Assembly (NCBI RefSeq): GCF_020169515.1
Contig: NZ_JAHMHW010000001.1
Location: 1,018,166-1,082,165, forward strand
Length of the DNA: 64,000 bases
Reading direction: 5' to 3'
Origin: Paenibacillus vietnamensis
GTDB lineage: Bacteria > Bacillota > Bacilli > Paenibacillales > Paenibacillaceae
Positions 16,262 to 22,622 of the stretch are shown in pieces. The notes under the pieces were generated by a model. That model saw only the letters and a list, made by a program, of their open reading frames with translations, was not told where the DNA came from and made no database searches. How positions within the stretch are numbered: position 1 is the first letter of the stretch; each line of letters starts with the position of its first letter. A program made the translations under genes and the position numbers.

Positions 16262-18396
16262 ATGCGTTCACCGAACCTTTCTTCGCTTGCTGCTGCCGCT
16301 TCCACGACCCTGATTCGACCGGTCAGCTCTTTGCGGTATCCGGAATCGAACAGCATTTCTCTGATTTCTATAATCCCTTCCTTTTCCATCCATTTCCACA
16401 TCGGCTCGCCGTAATCCGCCCGTTCCCGGTACAGCTGCAGGCAGGCCGCCGACAGCTCCAGCGCCTCTTCGTCGGATTCCGCAATGCCGATCAGCTGGCC
16501 TTGCTTCACCGGATTTTCCGCATGGCCGGCCGCATAAACCTCCCAGCCGGCAGGAGCTCCCGTAATGCCGATGTCATGCACCAAAACGCCGGCCGGATTG
16601 TGCAGTCCGGAAGTGACGACAGCCCGCATTGGTACGGGAAAGGTTAAGCTTTCTCCCACATGATACAGCTCCGTACCGAGCGACTGGGAATCGTAACCCT
16701 CTTTCCGTTCATGCTCGTCATTGGCGACAATGCCGACAGACAAGCCGGTAGGGGATGCGCCGCGGCCAGAGGCAGCGGCTGCCGCCGGATTTGCCGGCTG
16801 CCAGAGCGAAAGGTAATATTCCATCGACGGTCCGCATTCGTCACAACCGGATTTGCTGCGCCAGCCGAGAGCGAGCATCGCTTCTTCCTTGTGGGCAAAA
16901 TCGCCCTCCGCAACTGCCGCTTTCAATTGTTCATGGCTCAAATCGGTACATCCGCATATCGGCGGTGCCGATGCAAGCATCGCGTCCTTGCCGTGCTTCA
17001 GCGCATATTTCACGATCGCCGCTACCATCGGCTTGCAGCCGCCGCAGGAGCTTGACGCCTTCGTGCGGTCCCGCACCTGGTCGCATGTCTCCAAGCCGTC
17101 CTCGAGGACCGCGCACATAATTTGGGATTTGTTAACCGCGTTGCAGGCGCATACCGTTTCGCGGTCCGGCATCGCTGCGACCAGCTCGCTTTGGTCCTGG
17201 CTGTCGGACGAGCCGGAGGCGCTTGCCAGCGCGGAAATCGGAGCCTGCCGCTTCACGAGATTCAGGAGCGAGGTGCCCTCCGTCGTATCGCCGAACAGAA
17301 TCGCACCGCTGACGATACCGTTTTTCATCGTCACTTTTTTGTAAGTGCCGCGAATGCCGTCGTAAGTTTGCAAAGCCGTATCGGCATCATTCTCGTTAAT
17401 TTCGCCTACCGAAAATACCTCAACGCCGGAAACCTTCAGCTGCGCATAAGGTACGGAGCCCGTATACGGAGCGGTCTCCTCTTCGCATAGCGTTTTTGCA
17501 AGCACCTTGCCTTGCTCGTACAGCGGCGCAACAAGACCGTAGGCGATACCGCGGTGCTCTGCGCATTCTCCAACCGCAAAAATGTTCGGCACGCTCGTGC
17601 GCATATAGTCGTCTACGACAATCGCCCGGTTCGTGTCGATGCCGCTGCCGCGTGCAAGCTCGATATTCGGCCTGATTCCGACCGAAACGACGATCAAATC
17701 GGCTTCCAGCGCCGCTCCGTTCGAGAAGCGAATGCCCTTCGCCCGGGTTAAGCCGGTAATGCTCTCCGTATCCTTGCTGAGCCAAAAGCGCATGCCTTGA
17801 CCTTCCAGCTCCTTGCGCAGAAGCTCGGCCGACATCCGGTCCAGCTGCCGGTTCATCAGGTAAGGCGCATTATGGACGACGTCCGTCTCCATCCCCAAAT
17901 TAAGCAGGCCTCTCGCCGCTTCCAGCCCGAGCAGGCCGCCGCCGATGACGGCGGCTTTCCGGTATTTTTTCGCATAAGTTATCATCGTATTGCAATCGTC
18001 AATATTGCGGAACGCGATGACGCCCGGCTTGTTAATGCCGGCGATCGGCGGAATAAAGGCCGAGGAGCCCGTCGCAATAATCAAATAATCGTAATCGGCG
18101 CGCAAGCCGGACTGCGTCTCGACATATCCCGCCTCCTTCTGAATGCGGACGACGGTTTCTCCCGTGAACAGCCTGATTCCTCTATCTTCATACCAGGCAT
18201 AATCGTTAATCGTAATTTCATCGATTGCAGAATCGCCCTGCAGCACCTTGGACAGCATAATGCGGTTGTAATTGGGACGCGGCTCGCTGCCAAAAATCGT
18301 AATTTGGAATCTGTCCGGAGCCAGGTTGCAGATTTCTTCTACACATTTGACGCCTGCCATGCCATTGCCGATAACGACCAATTTTTTTCTATTCAT
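16246..18396 (-). CDS. nasB: Nitrate reductase electron-transfer subunit (NasB), FAD/NAD(P)H, two BFD clusters, degenerate NirB-like tail
   Basis: A 716-residue protein passing electrons from NAD(P)H to NasC. It begins with a pyridine nucleotide-disulphide oxidoreductase domain (VVIGNGMAGVKCVEEI, YDYLIIATGSSAFIPP, AAVIGGGLLGLEAARGL, NIFAVGECAEHRG). Two BFD-type [2Fe-2S] domains follow (CACN with SCGGC, then CGC with CDEC). The last 120 residues resemble the siroheme half-domain of NirB, but its cluster motif CPRNC is replaced by GLHNP, so no cluster or siroheme should bind there. Expression appears to be controlled by a GlnR/TnrA box and an ANTAR-type leader upstream. The start is ATG at 18396. 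Confidence 0.93.
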   Translation of the reverse strand: MNRKKLVVIGNGMAGVKCVEEICNLAPDRFQITIFGSEPRPNYNRIMLSKVLQGDSAIDEITINDYAWYEDRGIRLFTGETVVRIQKEAGYVETQSGLRADYDYLIIATGSSAFIPPIAGINKPGVIAFRNIDDCNTMITYAKKYRKAAVIGGGLLGLEAARGLLNLGMETDVVHNAPYLMNRQLDRMSAELLRKELEGQGMRFWLSKDTESITGLTRAKGIRFSNGAALEADLIVVSVGIRPNIELARGSGIDTNRAIVVDDYMRTSVPNIFAVGECAEHRGIAYGLVAPLYEQGKVLAKTLCEEETAPYTGSVPYAQLKVSGVEVFSVGEINENDADTALQTYDGIRGTYKKVTMKNGIVSGAILFGDTTEGTSLLNLVKRQAPISALASASGSSDSQDQSELVAAMPDRETVCACNAVNKSQIMCAVLEDGLETCDQVRDRTKASSSCGGCKPMVAAIVKYALKHGKDAMLASAPPICGCTDLSHEQLKAAVAEGDFAHKEEAMLALGWRSKSGCDECGPSMEYYLSLWQPANPAAAAASGRGASPTGLSVGIVANDEHERKEGYDSQSLGTELYHVGESLTFPVPMRAVVTSGLHNPAGVLVHDIGITGAPAGWEVYAAGHAENPVKQGQLIGIAESDEEALELSAACLQLYRERADYGEPMWKWMEKEGIIEIREMLFDSGYRKELTGRIRVVEAAAASEERFGERICSKR

Positions 18397-18448
18397 ATAG
18401 GTTCACATCCACTCATGAGAATCAGATCTGGATCGTAAGCATAAAGAA

Positions 18449-18513
18449 CCCTTCCCCGCAGCCGGGAAAGGGCGTCGTTGCCCGGTGGAATGCGCACGCC
18501 ACTGTGCGTCATT
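18449..18513 (-). ncRNA. ANTAR-type two-hairpin antitermination leader of nasBC
   Basis: Read as RNA on the minus strand. Hairpin P1 (18513-18489) has a 9-bp stem with one bulged A and the hexaloop AGUGGC. Five bases later hairpin P2 (18483-18470) is GGGC-AACGAC-GCCC. Both loops have A at position 1 and G at position 4, the signature recognised by ANTAR antiterminators such as NasR and EutV. The 3' arm of P2 overlaps the 5' arm of a 9-bp terminator stem (18472-18449) followed by UUCUUU, so P2 and terminator exclude one another. The nasB ATG lies 53 bases further on. No ANTAR protein gene is in the window. Confidence 0.8.
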
Positions 18514-18524
18514 TCTATAATGTA

Positions 18525-18564
18525 AGATTAGTGCATGCCGATAGTTATGTCAATATATCTAACA
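18525..18564 (-). promoter_or_regulatory. nasB promoter with GlnR/TnrA box
   Basis: TGTCAATATATCTAACA (18548-18564) matches the GlnR/TnrA consensus TGTNA-N7-TNACA perfectly. Its left half read on the minus strand contains TTGACA, a consensus -35, with a weak -10 TAATCT (18525-18530) 17 bases on. Transcription would start near 18518, just before leader hairpin P1. The box overlaps the -35 element, so it may repress or act as a class-II-like activator site. Confidence 0.7.
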
Positions 18565-18602
18565 AAAGAATTCGATAAAAAGGCGTCTAAATCCCAAAAT
18601 TG

Positions 18603-18643
18603 TGTCAGGTATATTGACGTTAACATTACGCCGAATCTATAAA
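18603..18643 (+). promoter_or_regulatory. Divergent promoter with second GlnR/TnrA box
   Basis: TGTCAGGTATATTGACG (18603-18619) fits the GlnR/TnrA box in 9 of 10 defined positions. Its right half supplies the -35 TTGACG. TATAAA (18638-18643) is the -10 after an 18-base spacer. The layout mirrors the nasB promoter, with the two box centres 55 bases apart. It drives the leader and transporter remnant on the plus strand. Confidence 0.7.
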
Positions 18644-18686
18644 CGGTTTGGGATCACAGCATGGCGATCCATCATACACAAAAAAA

Positions 18687-18764
18687 CGGCGCACAAAGCC
18701 GTGCAGCCGATGGCAACGAGGCCGCAGCCCTATCCAGATTGATGGACGGATTGCGGCCTTTTTT
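18687..18764 (+). ncRNA. Second ANTAR-type leader, upstream of the decayed transporter gene
   Basis: P1 (18687-18709): stem CGGCGCAC with GUGC-A-GCCG (one bulged A) and hexaloop AAAGCC. P2 (18711-18724): stem UGGC/GCCG with hexaloop AACGAG. Both loops have A1 and G4. The P2 3' arm overlaps the 5' arm of a terminator: AGGCCGCA (18719-18726) pairs with TGCGGCCT (18752-18759), then six T. P2 shares GGCAACGA with the nasB leader. It is the mirror image of that leader and would have coupled transporter expression to nitrate or nitrite. Confidence 0.8.
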
Positions 18765-18792
18765 AGTATGGGACAGAGTCAAAAAAGGAGAG

Positions 18793-19157
18793 ATGGGGTT
18801 GGAGAGACAATCATTTTAGTATGCCCCGTGCAGAAAAGGCGAATCTCGTCGCGCTTCCGATATTGGGAGATCCGGTTTTGCAGGCTTGTGTCAGGTTTCG
18901 TGACAGATTATTGGGGGCCGAAACGGACCGGTCAGATCGGGATGCTCACGACGCTGATCCCTTTTGTTTTGGGCTGGCAGTTCCTGATCTTGTGCTCGGT
19001 TACGTTAGTATCTCTCATTTTGTTGTCGGTCATGCAGCTGAAATGGCGGAACAAGTGGATGACCAAAGGAGGCAAAGCACGTCTGGGGGCCGCAGCCGAC
19101 GTTTCGCTCATAAAGCTCCCCTCTGAATCATCCGGTTTCCCGGAACCTTATACTTAG
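18793..19157 (+). pseudogene. Remnant of an NasA/NarK-type nitrate transporter (MFS)
   Basis: AAAGGAG and ATG (18793) start a frame that stops after eight codons. Transporter-like sequence then appears in pieces. One frame reads AEKANLVALPILGDPVLQ (about 18830-18885), resembling the segment before TM2 of NasA/NarK proteins. The next frame reads LVSGFVTDYWGPKRTG and then LIPFVLGW (about 18890-18985), the MFS motif A loop. This passes directly to LVSLILLSVMQLKWRNKWM, which looks like the last membrane helix and basic C-terminus. The first helix and some 300 internal codons are missing and there is at least one frameshift. The position behind an ANTAR leader opposite nasBC supports a nitrate transporter origin. 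Nitrate uptake must be coded elsewhere. Confidence 0.6.
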
Positions 19158-19183
19158 GTTCCCTGGGTGAAGGCCTGCCCGGC

Positions 19184-19942
19184 TTACTCTAAAGGAAGCT
19201 TTTTTTCGCCCAATAAAGCTTTCATAAAAAGCCTTTTGGGATTTTGCAGCAGCTTCGCCATCGATTCCGTCCAGCGGTCCTTTCGTTCCCCGCCCGTTCG
19301 TGCCGCATAATATTCGGAGATTACCCTGTTGTACTGATGGAGCTCATCGCGAAGCTCCTCTGTGCTTTGTTTGTACACGTCCTCGTGATAAATATGGGAC
19401 ATCGGCAGCCTTGGCTTCTTGTCTGAGCGGTTTTTCGGATAGCCGACGCTCATGCCGAATAACGGAATGACCCGGTCCGGCGTCTGAAGCAGCTCGGTTA
19501 CGCGACCGAGCTTATTTCGGATGCCGCCGATATAACAAACGCCAAGACCCATCGATTCTGCCGCGATTGCGGCGTTCTGGGCAGCAAGTGAAGCATCGAC
19601 GACTCCAACCATAAACGTTTCGACGGACTGCAGCGACTGCAGGGTACGGGAGTCGAGCGTCCCCTCCAGCTGCGCGGCAAGCTCAAGGCGATGCAAATCG
19701 AGGCAAAATATAAAAAAATGGCCGTTCTTCGCGACATAAGCCTGTCCGCCCGCCAGCTCGGCAAGCCGCTCTTTTTTGACGGGATCTTTAATTCCGATGA
19801 TCGTATAGGCCTGGACATAGCTTGACGTCGAAGCGGCCTGCGCGCTTTGCACGATCGCCGCGGTCTGCTCGTCCGTAAGCGGCTTGTCCAAATAAGAGCG
19901 GATCGACCGGTGATCAAGGATCGTCCGGATTGTTTCGTTCAT
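19184..19942 (-). CDS. nfrA: NfsA/NfrA-type NADPH flavin oxidoreductase (oxygen-insensitive nitroreductase)
   Basis: A 252-residue FMN-dependent nitroreductase. The N-terminal RSIRSYLDKPLTDEQTAAIVQSAQAASTSSYVQAYTIIGI contains the FMN-binding HRSIR and the Ser-rich substrate region. GLGVCYIGGIRN and PLFGMSVGYPKNRSDKKPRLP are the typical NfsA/NfrA motifs, the latter binding the flavin phosphate. The length and the C-terminal helix (YYAARTGGERKDRWTESMAK) fit this group. It probably reduces nitroaromatics, quinones or free flavin with NADPH in the cytoplasm. The ATG at 19942 follows GGAGGTG; an earlier in-frame start lacks a ribosome binding site. It is convergent with the transporter remnant; the downstream end carries no clear terminator. 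Confidence 0.88.
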   Translation of the reverse strand: MNETIRTILDHRSIRSYLDKPLTDEQTAAIVQSAQAASTSSYVQAYTIIGIKDPVKKERLAELAGGQAYVAKNGHFFIFCLDLHRLELAAQLEGTLDSRTLQSLQSVETFMVGVVDASLAAQNAAIAAESMGLGVCYIGGIRNKLGRVTELLQTPDRVIPLFGMSVGYPKNRSDKKPRLPMSHIYHEDVYKQSTEELRDELHQYNRVISEYYAARTGGERKDRWTESMAKLLQNPKRLFMKALLGEKKLPLE

Positions 19943-20002
19943 AGGGCAGCACCTCCGTTGCTTTTTCTCCATTATGTCATAGTTCTTAACCAAGGCAAAG
20001 AA

Positions 20003-20035
20003 GGCCTGCCGTCTGTCATGCCAGATCGGCAGGCC
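20003..20035 (-). terminator. Terminator downstream of the RDD gene
   Basis: GGCCTGCCG (20003-20011) pairs with CGGCAGGCC (20027-20035). On the minus strand the stem is followed by TTCTTTG. Confidence 0.7.
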
Positions 20036-20049
20036 CTCCCTTATGCCTC

Positions 20050-20448
20050 TTAATCGTAAATAACCTCAGTACCCGCTATAAAGTCATGTATTGCGCGCCT
20101 GTCCTCCCTCACGGCTACCATAATGGCGCTGACAAGAATGCCGACCCCAAACGTAATGCCGTAAATGATGCCGGCTATAAGGACACGTAGCAGCATATTC
20201 CAGATCGTTGGCGGCTGATCGTCGTCAAATCTCCTGATCCGGATGCCGCATATGCGTTTGCCAATGGTAAAGCCTTTCCAAAATACAGGAACGAGCAATG
20301 AATATAAAAACGACAGCAAATTCGTAAACCATTCCTTTCCTTCACCGCCTGTGATCAGCAGCGAAAGAATGGTGAGCGGGACGGCCACGATAATTCCATC
20401 CAGCAAATTCGCGCCCAACCGAATCCAAAAGCCTGCTCCCTGATTCAT
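20050..20448 (-). CDS. RDD family membrane protein
   Basis: A 132-residue small membrane protein with three hydrophobic segments. The family name derives from the Arg and Asp motif, seen here as FWIRLGANLLDGIIV near the start and VREDRRAIHDFIAGTEVIY at the end, with the middle KGFTIGKRICGIRIRR element. RDD proteins have been implicated in Na+/H+ exchange in some bacteria, but most remain uncharacterised. The ATG at 20448 has AGGAGG eight bases upstream; the GTG two codons earlier is too close to it. It is monocistronic with its own terminator. Confidence 0.88.
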   Translation of the reverse strand: MNQGAGFWIRLGANLLDGIIVAVPLTILSLLITGGEGKEWFTNLLSFLYSLLVPVFWKGFTIGKRICGIRIRRFDDDQPPTIWNMLLRVLIAGIIYGITFGVGILVSAIMVAVREDRRAIHDFIAGTEVIYD

Positions 20449-20639
20449 TTGCACAGCCTCCTTGTCGTATTTCCCCCGTTCTTATTTGTATTGTCAGAGG
20501 AGCGGCAATAGAAGGGGCGGGCGCTTCGGATTTTTGTCGTTAACTTTTACGTTTTGTAAAACAATTTTTGACAAACTTTACGCTTTCGATCTGCTATCAT
20601 TGTTTTCAGGTTGTCCATCCTAGAATAGGAGCGTTGATA

Positions 20640-20930
20640 ATGAACACGATTTCTAACGAACATTTTGAAAACGAAACGATTGTATTTGATGGATTCAGCT
20701 TTATCGGCTGCACGTTTACGAATTGCGTCATCATCATCTCGACACTCGATTTCGACTTCCGCGGCTGTACCTTCTATGAATCCAATCTTCACGTCAATCC
20801 CGAGCTCTCCATCTTCGAAATCTCGCATAAGCTTTCGCAATCCACATACGATCATACCACCAACTGCTACCGGAACGATTATAACTATCCGAAAAAAGCG
20901 CTGGATCTTTCGACGGTCAATGCCCGTTAA
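20640..20930 (+). CDS. Small pentapeptide-repeat-like protein
   Basis: A 96-residue cytoplasmic protein. Residues 14-52 read FDGFSFIGCTFTNCVIIISTLDFDFRGCTFYESNLHV, with Phe or Leu at every fifth position as in pentapeptide-repeat beta-helices, but with only about six coils. The remaining C-terminal half (ISHKLSQSTYDHTTNCYRNDYNYPKK) is polar and shows no recognised motif. Small proteins of this type are common in Paenibacillus without known role. AGGAG lies eight bases before the ATG. A bidirectional terminator separates it from the convergent signalling operon. Confidence 0.65.
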   Translation: MNTISNEHFENETIVFDGFSFIGCTFTNCVIIISTLDFDFRGCTFYESNLHVNPELSIFEISHKLSQSTYDHTTNCYRNDYNYPKKALDLSTVNAR

Positions 20931-20953
20931 AGCTCCAGCTTAACGTTAAAAGA

Positions 20954-20979
20954 AAAAACCGCCCGGAGAGGCGGTTTTT
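20954..20979. terminator. Bidirectional terminator
   Basis: AAAAACCGCC (20954-20963) and GGCGGTTTTT (20970-20979) around a 6-base loop, with T-runs for both strands. It ends the small pentapeptide-like gene and the diguanylate cyclase operon. Confidence 0.92.
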
Positions 20980-20987
20980 CCATGCGG

Positions 20988-22622
20988 TCAGATGCGGTTA
21001 GCCAAACGCTCGATACGAAGAAACAGCTCCTGCATATCAAAGGGTTTGACGACGTAATCGTCGGCGCCTTTCTGCAGAGCGTGCACGATATCCGCTTTTT
21101 GGCTGCGGGCGGTGAGCATGACGACCCATACATGCTGCTCGGGGAAGCCGGCCCTCAGCCGGTCAAGCACCTCAAAGCCGTCCAATTCCGGCATCGCGCC
21201 GTCCAGCAAAACGATATATTTCTCTCCCTCCCGGTACCAGCCGGACGCCAGAAAGGCCGTTCCGTCCGGATACGCGAAAGCGCTGACCCGTTTGCCCGCG
21301 GCAGGCTTCCACTGCGAGAATTGATCCAGGATAAGCTCGCGCATTAACGGATCGTCATCGACGACGACTACGTTTATAACCGCTTCCTGCCCCGCAGCCG
21401 AAATGCCCTGCGCATACACGACCGACCGGTCGCGGCCGGAGCGCTTGGCCGAATACAGCGCCTGATCCGCCTCGTCCACAAGCTTCTCCGGATGCTTGTT
21501 CGCTTCATGAAGCCCGGCCAGACCGGAGGAGAAGGTCACCCGGAAGCTTTCCCCGCCGCTTTGGAACCGGAGCGAGTTGAAGCCCTCTCTCATATCCTCC
21601 ACGATCAGTACCGCATCCGCCGTCCCGCAGCCCGGAAGCAGCAGGGCAAATTCCTCTCCCCCGTACCGGCACAAAATATTCTGCTTGCGGATCGAGCGTT
21701 TGGCAGTCGCGACAAATGCTTGCAGCACCTCGTCACCCTTCAAATGTCCATATGTATCGTTCACCTTCTTGAAATGATCCAAGTCGATCAAAACAAGCGT
21801 AAACGGAGCTCCGTTCCGGTTATAATCGTCGATGCCCTGCCTGACCATCACGTTAAAATGCTTGCGGTTGTATGCGCCCGTCAGCTCATCAACGATGATC
21901 GAGCGCTGCCAGTCCCGCTTCATCGCGAGGCGGTTGGCGGTTAAAGCCAGCAGCAGCTCGGTCGAAAAGGGCTTCGCGAGAAAATCCGTCGCCCCCATCC
22001 GGTAAGCGCGGATTTGATTGTCGGCGGAACCGTCGGCGCTGATCATGAGGATCGGAATGAGCTCCTGCTTCGCTTTTTCAACCATTTGCGGCAGTACCTC
22101 CATGCCGCTTCGGTCAGGCAGGATGATGTCCAGCAAAATCAGATCCGGCTTCCAATCGTAAAACAGCTTCAGTCCCCGCTCGGCATCCAGCGCGATACTG
22201 ACCGGATAGTCATGCTTCTCCAGCACTTCCTTCAAATAAGCGACAAACTCGATGTCATCGTCGATCAGCAGTACCCGGTTCGAGCCTTCGGCAGCGCCGG
22301 CCGCCACATTTTGCTCAAAAACCGTCTGCTTCCTGTCAGACGGCAGCTCCTGCGGCATTCCTTGGAACATGCGGAGCAGCGGACCGACATGCCGCTCCCA
22401 TTCCAGCCTGCCAATCATACGGCCACCGTCCGGAGCGAACGACCTTTCCTGTTCGCCGGAGTATAGCTCTACCTCAGCTAAGCCTAACGTCCCGCCCGTT
22501 CCCTTCAGGTTATGAAAAAAACGGTGCAGCTCCTGTTCGGCTACGGCCGGCTGCGCCGACCATTCCGCGACAGTCTGTCCGACTCTTGCCTGCATTAGCT
22601 TTACGTATTTATCCCTTTTCAT
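20988..22622 (-). CDS. Hpt-REC-GGDEF-REC diguanylate cyclase
   Basis: A 544-residue multidomain signalling protein. Domains in order: an Hpt-like helical domain with phosphorylatable His37 in FFHNLKGTGGTLG (about 1-90), a receiver with Asp165 (about 115-230), a GGDEF domain (about 245-405) with GGEEF at 321-325, and a second receiver with Asp474 (about 417-540). The GGEEF motif and upstream IDLDHFKKVNDTYGH suggest an active cyclase making cyclic di-GMP. The inhibitory RxxD site before GGEEF is absent (RKQN). It overlaps the hybrid kinase gene by 14 bases and is the output end of a three-gene phosphorelay. Confidence 0.92.
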   Translation of the reverse strand: MKRDKYVKLMQARVGQTVAEWSAQPAVAEQELHRFFHNLKGTGGTLGLAEVELYSGEQERSFAPDGGRMIGRLEWERHVGPLLRMFQGMPQELPSDRKQTVFEQNVAAGAAEGSNRVLLIDDDIEFVAYLKEVLEKHDYPVSIALDAERGLKLFYDWKPDLILLDIILPDRSGMEVLPQMVEKAKQELIPILMISADGSADNQIRAYRMGATDFLAKPFSTELLLALTANRLAMKRDWQRSIIVDELTGAYNRKHFNVMVRQGIDDYNRNGAPFTLVLIDLDHFKKVNDTYGHLKGDEVLQAFVATAKRSIRKQNILCRYGGEEFALLLPGCGTADAVLIVEDMREGFNSLRFQSGGESFRVTFSSGLAGLHEANKHPEKLVDEADQALYSAKRSGRDRSVVYAQGISAAGQEAVINVVVVDDDPLMRELILDQFSQWKPAAGKRVSAFAYPDGTAFLASGWYREGEKYIVLLDGAMPELDGFEVLDRLRAGFPEQHVWVVMLTARSQKADIVHALQKGADDYVVKPFDMQELFLRIERLANRI

